In this document: piece by piece, positions 33,126 to 40,411 of the stretch | Layout: every line of letters begins with the position of its first letter | How positions within the stretch are numbered: position 1 is the stretch's first letter | Translations under genes and position numbers: made by a program | Notes under the pieces: generated by a model | The model's database searches: none | What the model was told of the DNA's origin: nothing | Seen by the model: the letters and a program-made list of their open reading frames with translations, nothing else | DNA from: Mesorhizobium_G sp050247155 | GTDB lineage: Bacteria; Pseudomonadota; Alphaproteobacteria; Rhizobiales; Rhizobiaceae | Reading direction: 5' to 3' | NCBI GenBank assembly: GCA_050247155.1 | Contig: JBFWUS010000003.1 | Coordinates: 65,693-129,692 of the forward strand | DNA: 64,000 nt

Positions 33126-34211
33126 CTATAGCGGCTTGCAGGGAGCCGCGCCGACCGCCGCCTTGCGGTCGTCGACGTCGGGCAGGAAGGTGTCGCTGAA
33201 GACCTCGGCGACGGCCGGCTGCCGCGCCAGTTTGCGCGTCTCGGCGGTGAGCTTCAGCAGCGCCTCCATGCGGTTCGCATCGATGCCGCCGACACCGCTG
33301 GCCAGCGTCGCCTTTCCACCCATGTCCTCTACCACGGTATCGACAAGCCGGCCGCGTTCGACTGCCGGAATACGCTTGGGATCGCGCTTCACGAGGGCCT
33401 CGATCGCGGCATCGGGATCGCATGCGGACGCCAGCACGCCACGATTGATCGCGCGGAGGAAACCCTTCACCACGTCCGGGTCGTCCTTGGCGAGCGTCTG
33501 CGAGGTCATCACCACACTGCCGTACAATTCAGGCACGACATGCGGGTACTGGAGAAACCGCACTTCCGACGCCACGTCCTGGCCGGCGGATCGAACCGCG
33601 GCCGACACGGTCGAGTAGTAGCCGAATAGCGCGTCGGCCCGGCCTTCCTTGATCTCGCCAAGAAGCGTCTTCCAGTCGCCATCATTGCCGACAACAGTCA
33701 CCGATTGCCGATCGATGCCGGCCTTGCTGGCATATTGTTCGAACGTGTTCAGGCCGACATCGGTCGGGTGACCGGTGATCGTCAGCTTCTCCAGATCCTT
33801 CGGCTCCTTGACCTTGGAACCGGTCGGCACGACGACAACCGATGGCGAGCGGTCCATCAGCATGTAGACGCCGACAGGCGACGTCTTCGGATCGGCGGCC
33901 GCCCGCTCGACGATCGCTTGGAAATCACCATAGCCGAAGTCATAACCTTCCGTCGCCATGCGGCCGGCCGCGGTGAACGCGCCCTTGCCATCGACGAACT
34001 CTACCTCGAGGCCTTCATCGCGGAAATAGCCGCGATCGTCCGCCAGGATGAACCACGCATTGGCGCCGGAAAAACCGGAGTTCAGCAGGAATTTCACCTT
34101 GCGCATCGTCTGGCCGGTCTCCGCCGCGGGCTTCGCCTCCTGGGCGTGCAGACTGGTTGTGGCGGTAGCCATCAGCGCGGCCGCAAACAGGGCTTGCAGT
34201 ACAGTTTTCAT
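33126..34211 (-). CDS. NMT1/THI5-like substrate-binding protein, copy 1
   Basis: A 361-residue periplasmic protein with a signal peptide (MKTVLQALFAAALMATATTS). The NMT1/THI5-like fold is seen in KVKFLLNSGFSGANAWFILA, DDRGYFRDEGLEVEFV, YDFGYGDFQAIVE and ADALFGYYSTVSAAV. It binds a small organic ligand (pyrimidine-, taurine- or aromatic-like in this superfamily). It is paralogous to the next gene, 21 bases away. No permease or ATPase gene is adjacent. Confidence 0.85.
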   Translation of the reverse strand: MKTVLQALFAAALMATATTSLHAQEAKPAAETGQTMRKVKFLLNSGFSGANAWFILADDRGYFRDEGLEVEFVDGKGAFTAAGRMATEGYDFGYGDFQAIVERAAADPKTSPVGVYMLMDRSPSVVVVPTGSKVKEPKDLEKLTITGHPTDVGLNTFEQYASKAGIDRQSVTVVGNDGDWKTLLGEIKEGRADALFGYYSTVSAAVRSAGQDVASEVRFLQYPHVVPELYGSVVMTSQTLAKDDPDVVKGFLRAINRGVLASACDPDAAIEALVKRDPKRIPAVERGRLVDTVVEDMGGKATLASGVGGIDANRMEALLKLTAETRKLARQPAVAEVFSDTFLPDVDDRKAAVGAAPCKPL

Positions 34212-34232
34212 GATCGTTCCTCCCTCTCGCCT

Positions 34233-35306
34233 TTACTGCTTCTTCGCCAGCGGCTTCGCCCGCTCTTCGAGCGGCGGCAGGAAGGCGCGGGTGAAAATCT
34301 GCTCGGGCTTCGGCGTATGCGGCAGACGGCAGGCCTCGACCATCAGGTCGATCGAACGGCTGATCCGCTTGTCGTCGACATCACCAATGCCGATTACCGC
34401 ACCTTCGGGATGCGCCATCTCGACTTCCAGGGTGCCCATCATGCGCGGGCCGTCGACCTCGCGCTTGAACTTGGGCGCCATCTTCTCCACCGCGTTCAGG
34501 GCTGCTTCTGGATCCTTCAGCGTCTCGACGATGCCGCGATTGACGGCGGCGACCAGCCCCTTCACCGCTTCGGGATTCTTGGCGATGAAATCCGGGCTCA
34601 TCATCAGCGCATTGCCGTAGAGTTCCGGGATCAGATCCCGGTATTCGAGGAAATGCAGCTTCTCGCGTCCGTCGATGTCAATGCCCTTCAGCGCCGCGAT
34701 GATCGTATGGACGAAGCCGAACACACCGTCGACATTGCCGTCGACGACATCCTTCGCGTTGATCGCCATCGAGGCGTTGGAGCGCAGGATATGGATGCTA
34801 TCGGGATCGAGGCCGCCGACCTTCGCATAGGGCGGGAAGGCCTCGAGCGCCGCGTCGATCGGATGGCCGATGATCACCTTGCCCTTCAGATCTTTGACGT
34901 CCTTGATTGGCCCGTCCTTGCGCACGGCGATGGTCAGCGGCGTGGTGTTGAAGGCCACATGTACAGCGGTCGGGCAGTTCTGCGGCCGCAGGCCTGCAAG
35001 CTTGATCAGCGCCGATACATCGCCATAGCATCCATCATAGCCTTGCAGGGTAGCCAGGGTAACCGAGGACGCGGCGCCGTCTCCCGCGTCGAACTGGATT
35101 TCCAGACCTGCATCCTTGAAATAGCCGCGCTCGTTGGCAAGGCAGAAGAAGGCGTGGGGGCCGGCGATTCCCGAATTCAACAGGATCTTGACCTTTCGCA
35201 GGTCGGCGCCAGTCGCGGCCGTCTGGGCAAGCGCCTGCGATACTGGGGTGGCGAGGGTTGCGGCGGCGCCCAATGCGCTCAACATGCCGCGTCGTGTCAG
35301 TTCCAT
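34233..35306 (-). CDS. NMT1/THI5-like substrate-binding protein, copy 2
   Basis: A 357-residue protein. The N-terminus MELTRRGMLSALGAAATLAT carries a twin-arginine-type signal, unlike copy 1. The mature part has KVKILLNSGIAGPHAFFCLA, ERGYFKDAGLEIQFDAGDG, QGYDGCYGDVSALIK and AVNRGIVETLKDPEAALNAV. Copies 1 and 2 align along their whole length. A Tat signal suggests folding or cofactor binding before export. The ligand is unknown; the uraD context hints at a purine or ureide compound. Confidence 0.85.
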   Translation of the reverse strand: MELTRRGMLSALGAAATLATPVSQALAQTAATGADLRKVKILLNSGIAGPHAFFCLANERGYFKDAGLEIQFDAGDGAASSVTLATLQGYDGCYGDVSALIKLAGLRPQNCPTAVHVAFNTTPLTIAVRKDGPIKDVKDLKGKVIIGHPIDAALEAFPPYAKVGGLDPDSIHILRSNASMAINAKDVVDGNVDGVFGFVHTIIAALKGIDIDGREKLHFLEYRDLIPELYGNALMMSPDFIAKNPEAVKGLVAAVNRGIVETLKDPEAALNAVEKMAPKFKREVDGPRMMGTLEVEMAHPEGAVIGIGDVDDKRISRSIDLMVEACRLPHTPKPEQIFTRAFLPPLEERAKPLAKKQ

Positions 35307-35397
35307 GATCGTATCCTCCGATGGAAGGGAAATTGAACACTTGTCTGCGAGGCAAGATCATCGGGGCGCATTGCGCCCCGATGATGGGTCAGGTCGG

Positions 35398-36741
35398 TCA
35401 GGCGGCCTGCCGGTCCTTCCGTCCATAGTTTCCGACGAACCAGATGATCAGGATAAAGGTGAGCGCTTCGACTGCGGACACCAGCCAAAGGCCATGGCTC
35501 ATGACGCCGGTGGTGTCCTTCAGGTAGCCCATCAGGTAAGGTGCGCCGAAGCCGGCAAGGTTAGCCACCGAATTGATCAGCGCGATGCCCACGGCTGCCG
35601 CCGAGCCCGCCAAGAAGTGGTTTGGCATCTGCCAGAACACCGGGATGGCGGACATAGTGCCGACGACGGCGAGAGCCAGTGCGGCAAGTGCGAGCACGGC
35701 GTTGCCGGGGATAGCGAAGCCCAAGACCGCCAGGCCGATGGCGCCGGCAAGTGCCGCCAGACCAGTGTGATAACGCACTTCCTTGGTCCGGTCGGAATGG
35801 ATGCCGTTGAGGATCATGCCTGCCGCGCCGCAGAGGTAGATCGCCGCCATGATCCAGCCGACGGTGGCCGGGCTGGTGAAGCCGAGTTCACGCACCGCGG
35901 ACGGGCCGAAGAAGGTGAGCGTCGAGTTCGCCATGATGATGCAGAAATAGATGGCGATGAATTTCCAGACGGTTGGGTTCTTCAGCGACTTCATCACGCT
36001 GTGTTCGCGATGGCCGAGGGCCTTCTGGTCGCGCTCGATGTCTTCAATGAGCAGCTTCTTTTCGCCGTCGCTCAACCAATGCGCCTGATGCGGCTTGTCG
36101 GTCAGATAATAGAGCGTGATGAAGCCCATGATGACCGATGGGATGCCTTCGATCAGGAAAACCCACTGCCAGCCCGACCAGCCATTCACGCCGCCGAGCT
36201 GCGTCATGATCGTGCCGGCGAGCGGGCCGCCGATGACGCCGGCGAAAGCGGATGCCGACATGAACAGGCCAAACGCCTTGGCGCGGCGCAGCGACGGGTA
36301 CCAATAGGTGAGGTAGAGGATGATGCCCGGATAGAAGCCGGCCTCGAACACGCCCAAAAGGAAACGCAGCGTGTAGAACTGCCAGGGCTGCGTCACGAAC
36401 ATGGTCAGGATGCAGATGATGCCCCAGCCGATGGTGATGCGTGCGATGGTGCGCTTTGCGCCGATCTTTTCGAGCAGCATATTGCTCGGCACTTCGAAGA
36501 AGAAATAGCCGAGGAAGAAGATGCCAGCGCCGAGGCCATAGACCGTCTCGCTGAACTGCAGGTCCTGCAACATGGTCAGCTTGGCGAAGCCGACATTGAC
36601 CCGGTCGATCCAGGCCAGCACCCACAGAAACATCAAAAAGGGAATCAGGCGCCAAGTTACCTTGCGGTAGACGCCTTCGAGTTGGTGGGAATTGGAGGTG
36701 GGCACAGTGCCTACCTGATCCGCTAAGGCTGCCGACGACAT
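35398..36741 (-). CDS. MFS transporter, anion:cation symporter type
   Basis: A 447-residue transporter with 12 predicted membrane helices. The N-terminal helix pair shows WRLIPFLMFLWVLAWIDRVN and VGFAKLTMLQDLQFSETVYG, and the ACS-family loop YWYPSLRRAKAFGLFMSASA follows. Such carriers import organic anions such as tartrate, phthalate or allantoate. It lies between uraD and two binding-protein genes on one strand, so ureide or purine-related transport is plausible but unproven. Confidence 0.9.
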   Translation of the reverse strand: MSSAALADQVGTVPTSNSHQLEGVYRKVTWRLIPFLMFLWVLAWIDRVNVGFAKLTMLQDLQFSETVYGLGAGIFFLGYFFFEVPSNMLLEKIGAKRTIARITIGWGIICILTMFVTQPWQFYTLRFLLGVFEAGFYPGIILYLTYWYPSLRRAKAFGLFMSASAFAGVIGGPLAGTIMTQLGGVNGWSGWQWVFLIEGIPSVIMGFITLYYLTDKPHQAHWLSDGEKKLLIEDIERDQKALGHREHSVMKSLKNPTVWKFIAIYFCIIMANSTLTFFGPSAVRELGFTSPATVGWIMAAIYLCGAAGMILNGIHSDRTKEVRYHTGLAALAGAIGLAVLGFAIPGNAVLALAALALAVVGTMSAIPVFWQMPNHFLAGSAAAVGIALINSVANLAGFGAPYLMGYLKDTTGVMSHGLWLVSAVEALTFILIIWFVGNYGRKDRQAA

Positions 36742-36795
36742 TGTTAATTACCTCCCATGTCCGTCCGATGTCTTGTTAAATCTCCTCCCGGTCGG

Positions 36796-37335
36796 TCAGG
36801 CCGCCGGTGCGAATATCGTCTCCCGGTCGCTCTCGACGAGCGCATCCAGCCGGTAGCGGCTGATATTGCCGATCTGCCGCAGCGCCTCCGTGCGCTCCGT
36901 TTCGCTGTCTCGCTCAAGCCGATGACGGAACTCGGCGAAAATGCCGGCCTTGGTGTAGTGGCGGACGCAAACGATGAACGGAAAGCCGTGGCGGGAACGG
37001 TACCGACGGTTCAGATCGTCGATCTCGGCGACCTCGGCGGGCGTAAGCCGGTCGAGTCCGGCCGTTCCCTGTTCGACAGTCGACTCCTCGGTCATGACGC
37101 CTTGCTTGGCTTCGCGTCCGGCAAGATCGGGATGAGCGCACAAGAACTCCTGCCGCGAGAGCGGGTCTTGGCGCTGAACGATTTCCAGCATGGCTGCATG
37201 CAGAGCCGAAACGTCCGCGAACGGCCGGCGCTGCCACGCCTGGTTGGCCACCCAGGGCGAGTTCTCGAAGACGCGGCCGAGATAGCCGACGAATTCGCTG
37301 CGGCCCATCTGGTTGATCGTGTCGAGGTTGAGCAT
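36796..37335 (-). CDS. uraD: OHCU decarboxylase (ureide pathway)
   Basis: About 179 residues from MLNLDTINQMGRSEFVGYLG (an upstream ATG at 37365 is possible). It decarboxylates 2-oxo-4-hydroxy-4-carboxy-5-ureidoimidazoline to S-allantoin in urate breakdown. Signatures are VFENSPWVANQAWQRRPFAD, FLCAHPDLAGR (catalytic His), TEESTVEQGTAGLDRL, NRRYRSRHGFPFIVCVR and TEALRQIGNISRYRLDAL. The first gene of a same-strand run with the MFS and binding-protein genes, divergent from LysR. No urate oxidase or HIU hydrolase is within the window. Confidence 0.92.
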   Translation of the reverse strand: MLNLDTINQMGRSEFVGYLGRVFENSPWVANQAWQRRPFADVSALHAAMLEIVQRQDPLSRQEFLCAHPDLAGREAKQGVMTEESTVEQGTAGLDRLTPAEVAEIDDLNRRYRSRHGFPFIVCVRHYTKAGIFAEFRHRLERDSETERTEALRQIGNISRYRLDALVESDRETIFAPAA

Positions 37336-37413
37336 TGTCGGTCCCGAGACTGCATTTTTCTGCATAAACGGTGCGGGAGAGGGCCGTTTTGGTCAACGCG
37401 GCCCAGCAAATAG

Positions 37414-37438
37414 CCAATATTAGAAAATCGAATAATGG
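37414..37438. promoter_or_regulatory. Candidate LysR operator between uraD and lysR-type gene
   Basis: A 25-base imperfect inverted repeat (CCAATATTAGA, AAA, TCGAATAATGG) with 9 of 11 pairs matching, AT-rich, centred between the divergent uraD and LysR starts. Confidence 0.45.
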
Positions 37439-37478
37439 TATGATGGTCGTGCGATCATGGATCGACGGGGGGCAGGCT

Positions 37479-38399
37479 ATGTCCAAGGAAGATGCTGTCG
37501 ATGCCCATCTGCTGCGCGCGTTCTGCGCCTTGATGGCTGAGGGCAGCGTCACCCGCGCGGCTGTCCGGCTGGAACAGTCGCAGCCGGCGGTCAGCCTTGC
37601 GCTTGGCAAGCTGCGAGAAATCTTCTCCGACCAGTTGCTGGTCCGCGGGCGCGACGGCATGGTGCCGACTGAACGGGCGCTTGCGCTGCTGCCGCGCGCG
37701 CAGACGCTGCTCGCCGATATCGAGGGATTGGTGGATGCCACCGCGCCGTTCGATGCGTCATCGAGCAATCACAGCTTCACCATTGCCTCGCCGGATTATC
37801 TCGCGCCTGTGTTCCATGCCGAGATCGTCAGCGCGGTGCGCCGGGAGGCGCCGGGGGTCAGCCTCGTCATCCGCGCGCTTGGTCCGGATTTCGATTTCGA
37901 AAGTGCACTGGCGCGGGGCGAGGTCGACATCGTCATCGGCAACTGGCCGTCGCCGCCCAACTATCTGCGCCGTTCGATCCTGTTGCAGGACGACATCGTC
38001 TGCCTCATGAGCCAAGCGCATCCGCTCGCCGGCGGCGATTTCACCGATGCGGCCTATCTCGCCGCGTCGCACATCGTGCCGGTCACCTATTCGGTGGCGC
38101 ATCGCGGCGTAGTCGAGACGCATCTTTCCGGCATGCGGGCGAGCCGGGCGCGAACCGTGGCGCTGTCCTATTTCGGCGCGGCGCCTTATATGCTGCTGCA
38201 ATCGGATCTGATCTTTTCGACCAGCCGGCATTTCGCCGCCTATTTTGCCGGGTTTCTGCCGCTGGTGATCCGCGAGTCGCCGATCGCCTTTCCGGCGATG
38301 ACTTTCTACCAACTCTGGCATGACCGTACGCATCATTCGCCGATGCATCGCTGGCTGAGAGAGCTGGTGATGCGGGCGCGAAGCAGCCTGTCCGCTTGA
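37479..38399 (+). CDS. LysR-family regulator
   Basis: About 306 residues from MSKEDAVDAHLLRAFCALMA, preceded by a GGGGGCAGG ribosome site; the longer frame to 37371 is unlikely. The HTH is EGSVTRAAVRLEQSQPAVSL, then ALGKLREIFSDQLLVRGRDG. The effector domain includes SFTIASPDYLAPVFHAEIVS and GEVDIVIGNWPSPP. NodD/LinR-like branch. Divergent from uraD across a gap carrying an inverted repeat, so it probably controls the uraD - MFS - binding protein unit. Confidence 0.9.
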   Translation: MSKEDAVDAHLLRAFCALMAEGSVTRAAVRLEQSQPAVSLALGKLREIFSDQLLVRGRDGMVPTERALALLPRAQTLLADIEGLVDATAPFDASSSNHSFTIASPDYLAPVFHAEIVSAVRREAPGVSLVIRALGPDFDFESALARGEVDIVIGNWPSPPNYLRRSILLQDDIVCLMSQAHPLAGGDFTDAAYLAASHIVPVTYSVAHRGVVETHLSGMRASRARTVALSYFGAAPYMLLQSDLIFSTSRHFAAYFAGFLPLVIRESPIAFPAMTFYQLWHDRTHHSPMHRWLRELVMRARSSLSA

Positions 38400-38401
38400 C
38401 T

Positions 38402-39070
38402 CTATGCCCGCAGAAAGTCCGCTACCGAGTTGAAAATATTGACGAACATCTCTTCCGTCAAAACACCTGTGTTGGTGTTGTAGCGCGAGCAGTGGTAGCT
38501 CGGGAACACGGAGAGACCCGCAATATCGTAACGGGCTCCATGCTTGAAAGGATGCGCGGCCAGTCGAACTCCAAGCGCCTTGATGGTTGACTGATGCGCG
38601 ATCGCGCCCAGCGTGACGACCGCCTTGAGATCGGGAAAGCTGCCTATCGTCAGCGTCAGAAACTGCCGGCAGGTGTTGATCTCGACGGGCAGCGGCTTGT
38701 TTTCAGGCGGCACGCAACGGACCGCATTGGTGATCGCCGTGCCGATGAGCTCAAGCCCGTCATCGGGGCGTGCCTGGAACTGCCCGCGCGCGAAACCGAA
38801 ATGGCCCAGCGTCCGGTAAAGCAGGTCGCCGGCATAGTCGCCGGTGAAAGGGCGGCCTGTGCGGTTCGCGCCGCGCAGGCCCGGCCCTAAGCCAACAATC
38901 AGCAGGCGGACGGCATTGCGTCCTTCGGGAGGCAGGAAGGTGGGGACAGGACCGTTAAACCAGTCTCGCTCGCGCGTCCGCCAACCGGCGATGAAATCAT
39001 GCAGGCGAGGGCACAGCGGGCAATCATAGTCAGGCTCCGTCGATAGGACGGTGGGCGACATTGGAGCCAC
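38402..39070 (-). CDS. Family 5 uracil-DNA glycosylase
   Basis: A 222-residue DNA repair enzyme. An N-terminal CPLCPRL cysteine pair belongs to the iron-sulfur cluster. Motif A is GLGPGLRGANRTGRPFTGDY (family 5-like), a middle segment is TNAVRCVPPENKPLP with another cluster cysteine, and motif B is PSYHCSRYNTNTG. It removes uracil and related lesions from DNA. It starts 3 bases after the NYN-domain gene on the same strand. Confidence 0.88.
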   Translation of the reverse strand: MAPMSPTVLSTEPDYDCPLCPRLHDFIAGWRTRERDWFNGPVPTFLPPEGRNAVRLLIVGLGPGLRGANRTGRPFTGDYAGDLLYRTLGHFGFARGQFQARPDDGLELIGTAITNAVRCVPPENKPLPVEINTCRQFLTLTIGSFPDLKAVVTLGAIAHQSTIKALGVRLAAHPFKHGARYDIAGLSVFPSYHCSRYNTNTGVLTEEMFVNIFNSVADFLRA

Positions 39071-39073
39071 CGC

Positions 39074-39661
39074 TCAATAGTCTTCGTCGGGCTCGACAGG
39101 ATCGGGACGGCGCACCGGTCGCTCGGAGGGATCGCGGCCGACTTCCGCCTTCAGGCTGGTCAGGTCGATGAAATGGTCGGCCTGCCGGCGCAGATCGTCT
39201 GAGATCATCGGAGGCTGTGAGGCCATGGTGGAGACGACGCTGACCTTGCGGCCCTTGCGCTGCAAGGCTTCAACCAGCGTGCGGAAGTCGCCGTCGCCAG
39301 AGAAAATCACGAAATGATCGACCGTTTCGGCAAGTTCCAGGGCATCGACGGTCAGTTCGATGTCCATGTTGCCCTTGATCTTGCGCCGGCCGCTGGCATC
39401 GGTGAATTCCTTGGCTGGCTTGGTCACCACCTTATAGCCATTGTAGTCGAGCCAATCGATCAGCGGGCGGATCGACGAATACTCCTGATCTTCCAGCAAC
39501 GCGGTATAGTAGTAGGCGCGCAGCAGGTAGCCGCGCTTCTGGAAACTGGTCAGCAGCTTGCGGTAGTCGATGTCGAAGCCGAGTGAACGCGAGGTGGCGT
39601 AAAGATTGGCGCCGTCGATAAACAAGGCGATCTTTTCGCGGGGATCAAACACGGCGGGCAA
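39074..39661 (-). CDS. NYN-domain (LabA/DUF88-like) protein
   Basis: A 195-residue PIN-like fold protein. Acidic motifs are ALFIDGANLYATSRSLG, KGNMDIELTVDALELAE and FSGDGDFRTLVEALQRKGRK, which form a putative metal-dependent nuclease centre. A charged disordered tail (PVRRPDPVEPDEDY) follows. Likely an RNA-processing or RNA-decay enzyme, based on family knowledge. It precedes the uracil-DNA glycosylase gene by 3 bases. Confidence 0.88.
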   Translation of the reverse strand: MPAVFDPREKIALFIDGANLYATSRSLGFDIDYRKLLTSFQKRGYLLRAYYYTALLEDQEYSSIRPLIDWLDYNGYKVVTKPAKEFTDASGRRKIKGNMDIELTVDALELAETVDHFVIFSGDGDFRTLVEALQRKGRKVSVVSTMASQPPMISDDLRRQADHFIDLTSLKAEVGRDPSERPVRRPDPVEPDEDY

Positions 39662-39907
39662 TCCTTTCAGGCAATAAGTCTTGATTTCGCAATGCGGCTA
39701 AAATGGCGTGATTTGGTCGATGTTCCAAGCCGTACCAATTCACGAATATGCGACCGTGCGTCACAATCGGCAGGACCAGCCGGCAAATCTTGCACCGTGG
39801 CAGTGGTGCTGGCCCGCCGCGGCGGGCTTTCTGCTTGAACTTTGGCCGTCTTGACAGTATGTAGCCGCCAGTTTCCCGTTATCACTGCGCATTGAAAGGG
39901 GCGTTCC

Positions 39908-40309
39908 ATGGCCCGCGTCACCGTTGAAGATTGCATCGACAAGGTCGACAATCGTTTTGAACTCGTTCTTCTGGCCGGCCACCGCGCACGCCAAATCTCC
40001 CAGGGCGCACAGATCACCGTGCCGCGCGACAACGACAAGAACCCGGTCGTGGCGCTACGCGAAATCGCCGACGAGACGCTCTCGCCGGGCGACCTGAAGG
40101 AAGACCTGATTCACTCGCTACAGAAACACGTCGAAGTCGACGAGCCGGAAGCGCCCGCCGCGCCCGAGATCGCCGACCAGACGAACACCGCCGTCGCCGC
40201 CGACACTGCCGACGACGAGGACAACGTGACCTTCGACCGCATGAGCGAGGAAGAACTGCTCGCCGGCATCGAAGGATTGGTTCCGCCGGAAAAGAACGAC
40301 GACTACTGA
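39908..40309 (+). CDS. rpoZ: RNA polymerase omega subunit
   Basis: A 133-residue omega subunit. The conserved core is ARVTVEDCIDKVDNRFELVL, then LAGHRARQISQGA and NDKNPVVALREIADETL; the acidic C-terminal tail (EEELLAGIEGLVPPEKND) is common in alphaproteobacteria. Omega stabilises RNA polymerase and contributes to ppGpp binding, which matches its position before rsh. A TTGACA box at 39851-39856 could be part of its promoter. Confidence 0.95.
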   Translation: MARVTVEDCIDKVDNRFELVLLAGHRARQISQGAQITVPRDNDKNPVVALREIADETLSPGDLKEDLIHSLQKHVEVDEPEAPAAPEIADQTNTAVAADTADDEDNVTFDRMSEEELLAGIEGLVPPEKNDDY

Positions 40310-40352
40310 GCCACTTGAGGGCTTCCGCGCCCGCTCGTTACTGACTATTTCT

Positions 40353-40391
40353 ATCATGCGTCGCAGCTCGCTGCGGCGCATGATTTATTTT
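40353..40391 (+). terminator. Hairpin terminator after rpoZ
   Basis: ATCATGCGTCGCAGC (40353-40367) pairs with GCTGCGGCGCATGAT (40370-40384) with one G-T pair, followed by TTATTTT. Expression of rsh probably involves partial read-through or its own promoter. Confidence 0.75.
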
Positions 40392-40411
40392 GAAAGCCCG
40401 AGACTTAGACC

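Noticed and set aside
33705..36726. Two long plus-strand frames (543 and 530 residues)
   Set aside because: They are antisense to the binding-protein and MFS genes, which have clear domains; the plus-strand translations show none.
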